This document shows positions 5,110 through 9,528 of a stretch of DNA of 9,528 nt, piece by piece. The notes beneath the pieces were generated by a model, which was not told the DNA's origin, searched no databases, and was given only the letters and a program-made list of their open reading frames with translations. The stretch's first letter is position 1. Each line of letters opens with the position of its first letter. Source of the DNA: Legionellales bacterium (GTDB lineage: Bacteria; Pseudomonadota; Gammaproteobacteria; Berkiellales; Berkiellaceae); the NCBI GenBank assembly GCA_023266435.1, contig JAHFQF010000075.1:653-10180 (forward strand). Reading direction: 5' to 3'. The position numbers and the translations under genes were made by a program.

Positions 5110-5580
5110 CTAAATCACCCATACATCACTACTACTATGACAATGAGAACACACTTGTTTGGTCTCATTTGCAACACACACCATGAAATCAAGCACTTCT
5201 CTATAAGATCCTGATTGTATACACTCAAGAAAGGCATCCAGCATCGCTTTTGATTGAGTGAAATTGTCTTTACCTTCGACTAAATCTCTTAGTCCCTTGC
5301 CTACCAAACCCCCGCACAGCTCTCCAAGAGTTAACACCTTTGTAGCACATTTGCTACACCGAATTTCAGGATTTTGAAGATTTTTCTGAACATACTGTTC
5401 ATGTGCCGTCGTAAAAGAATACCAGTAAGAAATGATTGTTAAAAAATTAGTAACTTTCTCAAGTCCCAAAAATCGAGTTTGTGTAGATACTTCACCAACC
5501 ATGACATTATTCGCATCATACGAAAAGCATGTAGATGTAATCGTTATAAGAAATATGATAACACTGATCTTGACCTTCAT
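5110..5580 (-). CDS. Exported protein with two CxxC knuckles, function unknown
   Basis: This 156-residue protein is not recognised as a known family. Residues 1-20 form a signal peptide (MKVK, then a strongly hydrophobic core), with likely cleavage after FS at 20. The mature part holds CSKC (75-78) and CSHC followed by H148 (144-147), two CxxC pairs about 65 residues apart that could together bind one zinc ion, or act as separate redox pairs. The region between is helical with further cysteines at 89, 120 and 135. The start ATG at 5580 has an exceptionally strong GAGGGGGGAG ribosome binding site a few bases upstream. An in-frame TTG at 5619 would add 13 residues before the signal peptide and is unlikely. 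Cysteine pairs of this form in an exported protein suggest metal binding outside the cytoplasm or disulfide chemistry. Confidence 0.72.
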   Translation of the reverse strand: MKVKISVIIFLITITSTCFSYDANNVMVGEVSTQTRFLGLEKVTNFLTIISYWYSFTTAHEQYVQKNLQNPEIRCSKCATKVLTLGELCGGLVGKGLRDLVEGKDNFTQSKAMLDAFLECIQSGSYREVLDFMVCVANETKQVCSHCHSSSDVWVI

Positions 5581-5619
5581 TACTCCCCCCTCACAAAGAC
5601 TTAGATCTCCTTTGCTCAA

Positions 5620-5816
5620 TCTAGTGCTACGCTGATAGTAGAATGTGAATAACAGGTTGGTTTTATCTTAAATAACAATTCTGTGTCAATAATAATCCCC
5701 ATTGCCATTCTCTTTAATATGCATGATCTGATTACGAACATGACAATAACAGATGTATTTTGCGGATAACACCTTACCAGCTAGGCTTTTGCCAAGTAAG
5801 CTGGTAGACTGGTGGC
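5620..5816. other. Divergent intergenic region
   Basis: This stretch separates the minus-strand CxxC protein from the plus-strand ATPase and must contain both promoters. It is AT-rich, without an ORF longer than about 16 codons. I could not place a convincing -35/-10 pair on either strand. The only clear structure is the inverted repeat at 5775-5806. Confidence 0.5.
5775..5806. promoter_or_regulatory. Inverted repeat in the leader of the ATPase gene
   Basis: TACCAGCT (5775-5782) pairs perfectly with AGCTGGTA (5799-5806). The 16-base interval holds a second small hairpin, GGC-TTTT-GCC (5784-5793). The structure ends 10 bases before the ATG at 5817, so in mRNA it could limit ribosome access, or in DNA it could be a repressor operator. 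There is no T-run after it, which argues against a simple terminator. Confidence 0.45.
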
Positions 5817-6608
5817 ATGAATAAATTAGATTATGCCATCGATTTAGATGGGCCATTATTGGATAAAGTTAAAACGCACTTTACCCAGGATATTGATTTT
5901 AGTCACTATCCTTTTTCATTAAATATCATTAAAACGCTACCCGAGATCAAGTTCCCAACGAAGGTCACTTTTTTTGTTGGTGAAAATGGTACCGGCAAAT
6001 CAACCATTCTTGAAGCTATCGCGCTGCAAGCTGGCTTTGGGCCAGAGGGTGGCAGCAGGAACATTCATTTTAAAACATCACAAGAAAATACGTATACGGG
6101 CACAGAGTTGCTTGCCCAACAATTAGTACTTTCATGGCGCAAGAAGCCCCGAGATGGCTATTTTTTTAGAGCAGAAAGCTTTTTTAATATTGCCAATTAT
6201 CTTGATCATATGGCGAAAGAGGGCGGAGAAGGCCCTTATAAAACCTATGCTCCGTATGGTGGCAAATCGCTCCACGCGCAATCTCATGGAGAAAGTTTTT
6301 TGGCATTTTTTAAAAACCGCGTCGGGAATGGTGGATTCTTTATTTTCGATGAACCAGAAGCAGCACTTTCACCACAGCGACAACTTTCATTAATGGTTAT
6401 TATACATGAGATGTGCAAGCGCTCGAATGCACAATTTATTATAGCAACGCACTCTCCTCTACTGCTCGCTTATCCAGCTGCAACTATTTATTCATGTGAT
6501 TCAGATGCGCTGACAACTATTCCATATGCTGAAACAAAGCACTATCAAATAACCAAACAATTTTTGGACAATCCTGATTATTATCTGCATCATTTATTTA
6601 AAGATTAA
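5817..6608 (+). CDS. Predicted ATPase, COG3910-type AAA/ABC-like
   Basis: The 263-residue protein is a stand-alone ABC-type ATPase head of the COG3910 'predicted ATPase' kind. In order it shows TFFVGENGTGKST (Walker A, GENGTGKST at 55-63), a GGSRN segment (78-82), PRDGYFFRAESFFN (111-124), the signature-like SHGES (156-160), Walker B with the catalytic glutamate in FIFDEPEAALSP (175-186), and the H-loop ATHSP with His212. The C-terminal HYQITKQFLDNP is also typical. There are no transmembrane segments and no Toprim nuclease domain, so it is neither a transporter subunit by itself nor an OLD nuclease. The molecular role of the family is unknown. GGTGG lies one base from the ATG, too close for a normal Shine-Dalgarno. 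The kinase gene follows after 44 bases, and the two may be cotranscribed. Confidence 0.88.
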   Translation: MNKLDYAIDLDGPLLDKVKTHFTQDIDFSHYPFSLNIIKTLPEIKFPTKVTFFVGENGTGKSTILEAIALQAGFGPEGGSRNIHFKTSQENTYTGTELLAQQLVLSWRKKPRDGYFFRAESFFNIANYLDHMAKEGGEGPYKTYAPYGGKSLHAQSHGESFLAFFKNRVGNGGFFIFDEPEAALSPQRQLSLMVIIHEMCKRSNAQFIIATHSPLLLAYPAATIYSCDSDALTTIPYAETKHYQITKQFLDNPDYYLHHLFKD

Positions 6609-6652
6609 TTCAGGGCGTATCAACATTTAAGCAGTCTGAGGCCATAGTACCA

Positions 6653-7552
6653 ATGCCCAACATTGACAAAATCCATATCACCGTCTCGCTCGTTCGCCAA
6701 CTGATTGCTGCACAATTTCCACAATGGGCTGATCTCCCAATCAAGCCGATTGAATACGGTGGATGGGACAACAGGACCTTTCATTTGGGTGAGCACATGC
6801 TCGTGCGCATGCCCAGTGCTGCGGAGTATGCTGCAAAGGTGGTGATAGAACAACAGTGGTTGCCCAAGCTAGCGACGCTCTTACCCCTCAAGATTCCAGT
6901 TCCCTTGGCAATGGGAAATCCCACTAATGAATATCCATGGCATTGGTCGGTCTATCAGTGGATCGATGGTGAAATAGCATCTCTTGAGCGTATTGCCGAT
7001 ATGTGCACATTTGCTACAGACCTTGGACAGTTTTTGAGCGCACTGCAGCGTATCGATCCTACCGGCGGGCCGATGGCCGGGCCACACAATTTTTATCGTG
7101 GTGGGCCACTAAAAACTTATGATTCTGAAACTCGACAGGCTATCGCCATTCTTGGCAACCAGATCGATGCTCATGCCGTAACGGCAGTATGGGATGAAGC
7201 GCTTGCTTCTACGTGGGATCGTTCCCCCGTTTGGGTTCACGGGGATATCGCTGTTGGAAATTTGCTGGTCAAGAATGGTCAGCTGTATGCTGTTATCGAT
7301 TGGGGCGGTCTGGGTGTTGGCGACCCTGCGTGTGATCTAGCCATCGCGTGGACGTTATTCACAGAAAAAAGCAGGGATGCGTTTCGTGCAGCCCTTGCTC
7401 TTGATAATGATACATTTGCTCGTGGCCGCGGCTGGGCATTATGGAAAGCGTTGATTATATGCGCCGGGCTGCCTGGCACTAACCCTCTTGAAGTAGAAAA
7501 ATCATGGAGGGTTATTGATGAGGTTTATTTATTCCGATGCTTCAATAGATAA
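6653..7552 (+). CDS. Aminoglycoside phosphotransferase-family kinase
   Basis: This 299-residue protein has the APH/choline-kinase fold. The N-lobe has EYGGWDNRTFHLG (34-46) as the nucleotide-binding loop region and LVRMPS (50-55) as a beta-3-like strand. The hinge is YQWIDG (101-106). The C-lobe carries the Brenner motif WVHGDIAVGNLLV (194-206) with catalytic Asp198 and Asn203. VIDWGGLGVGDPACDLA (214-230) has the metal-binding Asp216 in the DFG-equivalent position. Family members phosphorylate antibiotics or small metabolites; the substrate here is not evident, and many chromosomal members give no resistance. GAGG lies 11 bases before the ATG. The last nine residues (VYLFRCFNR) are unlike the usual family end and are encoded where an opposite-strand ORF overlaps (7525-7552). 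Confidence 0.87.
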   Translation: MPNIDKIHITVSLVRQLIAAQFPQWADLPIKPIEYGGWDNRTFHLGEHMLVRMPSAAEYAAKVVIEQQWLPKLATLLPLKIPVPLAMGNPTNEYPWHWSVYQWIDGEIASLERIADMCTFATDLGQFLSALQRIDPTGGPMAGPHNFYRGGPLKTYDSETRQAIAILGNQIDAHAVTAVWDEALASTWDRSPVWVHGDIAVGNLLVKNGQLYAVIDWGGLGVGDPACDLAIAWTLFTEKSRDAFRAALALDNDTFARGRGWALWKALIICAGLPGTNPLEVEKSWRVIDEVYLFRCFNR

Positions 7553-7725
7553 GAATTTCTCATGTAACCAAAAACTACATATACGAGAGAATAAAGAACC
7601 GCAAGAGCAAAAAGCCGCAACAGCCATGGCTTGAGTTCGTAAGATGAACATCGAAAGGCCATTACATGAATCGGAAGAACAACCACCATAGGTAAATGTG
7701 GCCAAAGAAGCATCTTTTTAAGCAT
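7525..7725 (-). CDS. Probable small membrane protein, 66 residues
   Basis: This minus-strand ORF fills most of the gap between the kinase and the next plus-strand gene. It encodes a basic start (MLKK), a hydrophobic segment at about 10-24 (including MVVVLPIHVM), a short polar loop, a second hydrophobic segment at 34-53 (LLRLFALAVLYSLVYVVF) and a basic tail (LKHRNK). Positive ends and two spans suggest an inner-membrane hairpin with both ends in the cytoplasm. Met5 is an alternative start. An AAAGGGA stretch lies about 10 bases upstream. Its 3' end overlaps the last 28 bases of the kinase gene on the other strand. No family recognised; the call depends on the membrane-protein-like pattern. Confidence 0.5.
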   Translation of the reverse strand: MLKKMLLWPHLPMVVVLPIHVMAFRCSSYELKPWLLRLFALAVLYSLVYVVFGYMRNSYLLKHRNK

Positions 7726-7753
7726 AAGCCAGTCCCTTTATACACCCCACAGC

Positions 7754-7782
7754 TTGATCAATCCCTAAACATTTTATACCAT
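7754..7782 (+). promoter_or_regulatory. Weak candidate promoter for the 7842-9528 gene run
   Basis: TTGATC (7754-7759) and TACCAT (7777-7782) are 17 bases apart, each matching 4 of 6 consensus positions. Transcription would begin near 7789, giving a leader of about 50 bases. A TATACC two bases earlier is an alternative -10. Confidence 0.3.
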
Positions 7783-7841
7783 TTGCTGTACATTCTAAAC
7801 CATACCATTGTTTTAAAGAAATCTAGCAAAAAAGGATCGCT

Positions 7842-8252
7842 ATGACCATTAAAATCATCGCAACAGCGCTGTTGCTCAGCTGTACCACCATGACGACGCA
7901 AGCACTTTCTGAGCGGGAGATTAATATCAGAAGCGCACTCAGCGGTGTTGCCGTGGGCATCATAACAACCTGCTACATCGAAGGCCTGCTTGACGGAGAA
8001 ATCGATGCCCTTGCTCGCGTAATAGCCTCACAAGAAGCCAATCAGCCACCCCCCGCTGAACTTATGCGATTGGCGCAACTCATCAAAATGAGAAATTCGA
8101 TTATTGCCCTTTTTGCCGGCGCTACGATGGGTACTGCCGCTGGATTTGGGACACAAGCTCTGCTGAATCGTTATTATGGTGAAACAAGCTCAGAAAAACT
8201 TAAACGTACGGTTGAGCAGACAATCGATACCCTGCAGTCTCTCTTGAAGTAA
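7842..8252 (+). CDS. Exported or lipid-anchored small membrane protein, function unknown
   Basis: This 136-residue protein is not recognised. Residues 1-21 are signal-like (hydrophobic LLLSC region, then TQA), with cleavage likely after Ala21; LLSC at 11-14 could instead be a weak lipobox with Cys14 lipidated. Two small-residue-rich segments follow: SALSGVAVGIITTCYIEGLL (31-50) and IIALFAGATMGTAAGFGTQALL (quoted as residues 87-108). The second has GxxxG-like spacing of Gly and Ala, typical of tightly packed membrane helices. Between them is an acidic then proline-rich (NQPPPAEL) loop. The C-terminal 25 residues are charged and could form an amphipathic helix. AAAGGA (7831-7836) is five bases from the ATG. 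The next gene begins one base after this stop, so they are cotranscribed. Confidence 0.72.
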   Translation: MTIKIIATALLLSCTTMTTQALSEREINIRSALSGVAVGIITTCYIEGLLDGEIDALARVIASQEANQPPPAELMRLAQLIKMRNSIIALFAGATMGTAAGFGTQALLNRYYGETSSEKLKRTVEQTIDTLQSLLK

Positions 8253-8253
8253 C

Positions 8254-9123
8254 ATGAAAGTCGTGCGTACCCTCGCAAAAAAAGAAAGAATGCGTAGTAT
8301 GAAAAAAATTGTGCTATCAAAAAGCTCTCTATATTCTTCTATGCTGTTACTGTTTTTTTGGTTCGGTATCACATCAACACGAGCAGAAGCTGTTGAAAAA
8401 ACCATTTTACCATCGCTGGATTCTATATTCAAAACAGCACCATCGCCGAGAAAAACAATCCCGGGCTTTGAATGGGAATCTGACGACTTTGACAAAGATG
8501 AATTTCACAAATCTAAAATTGTAATAAGCCTGGGGTATAATTGCGCAGCAGCAAGACACTTTCAGCGGCACAATCTTTCTGAAGCATTCCTTCCTTTTGA
8601 TTGGTGCAAAAGCCCTGCAGAGTCTATTATTTTTGCATTCTATAATGATTTTAAAGATTTTTTGAGCGCTTCAACACTGGCTATTATTGGATCAAATGAA
8701 AAGTTTCATGAGGTCATGAATGGATACAACATTGAATTTGTACACGACTTCAAAAACCAAGATCAGAACATTGCAGATAAGAAAGTTGCTCTTTATGACT
8801 ACGACCACAACAGGGAAAAATATAAACGACGCATTAACCGTTTATATAAAGCATTGGAAAGCGGAAAAGAGGTTTATTTTTTTAGGACGGTTATCACCAA
8901 ACAAGAGGCCTTAATGCTACGCAATCTTATCAGCTTTAAGTTTCCGCAGTTAAACTATACCCTTGTGGTCATGAATGATAGCCCAGAGTACAAAGAGCCG
9001 TGGCACGAGGCACGTATTAAAAATTTCTTTCTGGAGGATGCCATTAACGCAACAGAAAGCGGGCAAATGCAGCTACGTTGGGATCCAATATTAAAAACAT
9101 GCGGACTTTTAGATGCCAAATAG
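8254..9123 (+). CDS. DUF1796 papain-like cysteine peptidase candidate, exported
   Basis: The C-terminal 200 residues match DUF1796 (PF08795), described as putative papain-like cysteine peptidases. Using the first ATG for numbering, ISLGYNCAAARHF (91-103) holds the candidate nucleophile Cys97; FLPFDW (112-117) is the family block that follows; FVHDF (162-166) holds candidate His164; KYKRRINRLYKALES (189-203) and VYFFRT (207-212) are the conserved helix and strand. Residues 17-46 form a signal peptide ending AEA, so the enzyme is likely exported. Most DUF1796 proteins I know of lack this. ATGs at 8254, 8290 and 8299 are possible. The one at 8299 gives the most regular signal peptide (MKKIVLSK...) and its surroundings resemble the murQ start at 9160. 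No substrate is known. It follows the previous gene by one base and precedes murQ by 36. Confidence 0.83.
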   Translation: MKVVRTLAKKERMRSMKKIVLSKSSLYSSMLLLFFWFGITSTRAEAVEKTILPSLDSIFKTAPSPRKTIPGFEWESDDFDKDEFHKSKIVISLGYNCAAARHFQRHNLSEAFLPFDWCKSPAESIIFAFYNDFKDFLSASTLAIIGSNEKFHEVMNGYNIEFVHDFKNQDQNIADKKVALYDYDHNREKYKRRINRLYKALESGKEVYFFRTVITKQEALMLRNLISFKFPQLNYTLVVMNDSPEYKEPWHEARIKNFFLEDAINATESGQMQLRWDPILKTCGLLDAK

Positions 9124-9159
9124 AAAAAATCACTACTAATGTTTTGAATGATACATCGT

Positions 9160-9528
9160 ATGAAAAAAATTCACTTTACTGTAATAATTTCGGCCATGCT
9201 TATTATAAATCAATATTGTATCGGCGCATCTCATGTAGCTCCTGATCTTTCAATTACTGAACACATGAATGCGCGCTCTCAAAACCTAGATGCTCTTTCT
9301 CCATTGGAGATAGCCGTGCTCATGAATCAGGAAGATTGCACTGTCGCTTCTGCTATTACCCCTTGCTTACCACAAATTGCCACAGCCATTAAGACTATTG
9401 CAAAAAGTTTTGATGCGGGCGGACGACTGATCTATTTAGGAGCAGGATCCTCGGGACGTTTAGGAGTTTTGGATGCAAGTGAATGCGTACCAACTTTTTC
9501 AGCACCACTAACACAGGTGGTAGGCATT
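9160..9528 (+). CDS. murQ: N-acetylmuramic acid 6-phosphate etherase, N-terminal part, with signal peptide
   Basis: The gene runs off the right edge; 123 residues are visible. MurQ cleaves the D-lactyl ether of MurNAc-6-phosphate to GlcNAc-6-phosphate and lactate during peptidoglycan recycling. The visible sequence matches the family: TEHMNARSQNLDALSPLEI (33-51), MNQEDCTVASAI (55-66), GGRLIYLGAGSSGRLGVLDASEC (pieces at 87-96 and 97-109, the SIS-domain sugar-phosphate loop) with Glu108 at the position of catalytic Glu83 of E. coli. The C-terminal catalytic half lies outside. Residues 1-23 are an added signal-like sequence: KK, a hydrophobic core TVIISAMLII, and a possible cleavage after IGA. 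E. coli MurQ has no such extension and is cytoplasmic. An in-frame ATG at 9148 directly after a stop would add only four residues. The ribosome binding site is weak, so reading may continue from the upstream peptidase gene. Confidence 0.92.
   Translation, partial: MKKIHFTVIISAMLIINQYCIGASHVAPDLSITEHMNARSQNLDALSPLEIAVLMNQEDCTVASAITPCLPQIATAIKTIAKSFDAGGRLIYLGAGSSGRLGVLDASECVPTFSAPLTQVVGI

Noticed and set aside
5817..6608. OLD-type or Gabija-like defence ATPase
   Set aside because: No Toprim or helicase partner is adjacent, and the motif layout fits the stand-alone COG3910 type.
8190..8495. A 101-codon minus-strand ORF across the junction of two plus-strand genes
   Set aside because: It is antisense to the end of the small membrane protein and the signal peptide of the DUF1796 gene, both better supported.

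Overview
The window reads as a bacterial chromosome segment of moderate GC, densely packed with short genes on both strands and several compact operons. No gene here fixes the lineage. Many unrelated proteins start with Sec-type signal peptides, including enzyme families that are cytoplasmic elsewhere (an O-methyltransferase and the MurNAc-6-phosphate etherase MurQ). Two aminoglycoside-modifying-type enzymes and several tiny genes are also present. Together these fit a small-genome, host-associated Gram-negative such as Candidatus Dependentiae (TM6). That placement is inference, not proof.

Left end (1-890): the 3' end of a leucyl aminopeptidase (M17/PepA), then tRNA-Val(UAC) behind a good sigma70-like promoter, and tRNA-Asn(GUU). 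The roughly 285 bases between the tRNAs carry no gene; they are a GC-rich string of nested inverted repeats. A related fragment lies at about 2345-2387.

949-2278: a two-gene operon of an ANT(9)/AadA-like aminoglycoside nucleotidyltransferase and a VOC (glyoxalase/bleomycin-resistance fold) protein. 2400-3095 (-): an unrecognised exported cysteine-containing protein. It is divergent from 3197-4446, a signal-peptide-bearing class I O-methyltransferase overlapped at its stop by the start of a 58-residue membrane protein. 4453-4608 (-) is a 51-residue basic protein with a strong ribosome binding site. 4731-5063 is a stand-alone TfoX N-terminal-domain protein. 5110-5580 (-) is an exported protein with two CxxC knuckles.

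5817-7552: a COG3910-type orphan AAA/ABC-like ATPase followed by an aminoglycoside phosphotransferase-fold kinase, whose 3' end overlaps a small membrane-protein ORF on the opposite strand. 7842-9528: a run of three exported or membrane proteins in one direction: a glycine-rich small membrane protein, a DUF1796 papain-like cysteine peptidase candidate, and the N-terminal part of MurQ carrying a signal peptide. The window ends inside murQ.

The most noteworthy theme is envelope-directed or secreted versions of normally cytosolic enzymes (methyltransferase, MurQ) beside a secreted putative cysteine peptidase. This could reflect periplasmic peptidoglycan handling or effectors acting in a host. 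The second theme is the palindromic repeat mosaic between the tRNA genes. No CRISPR array, insertion sequence, or complete defence system was seen.
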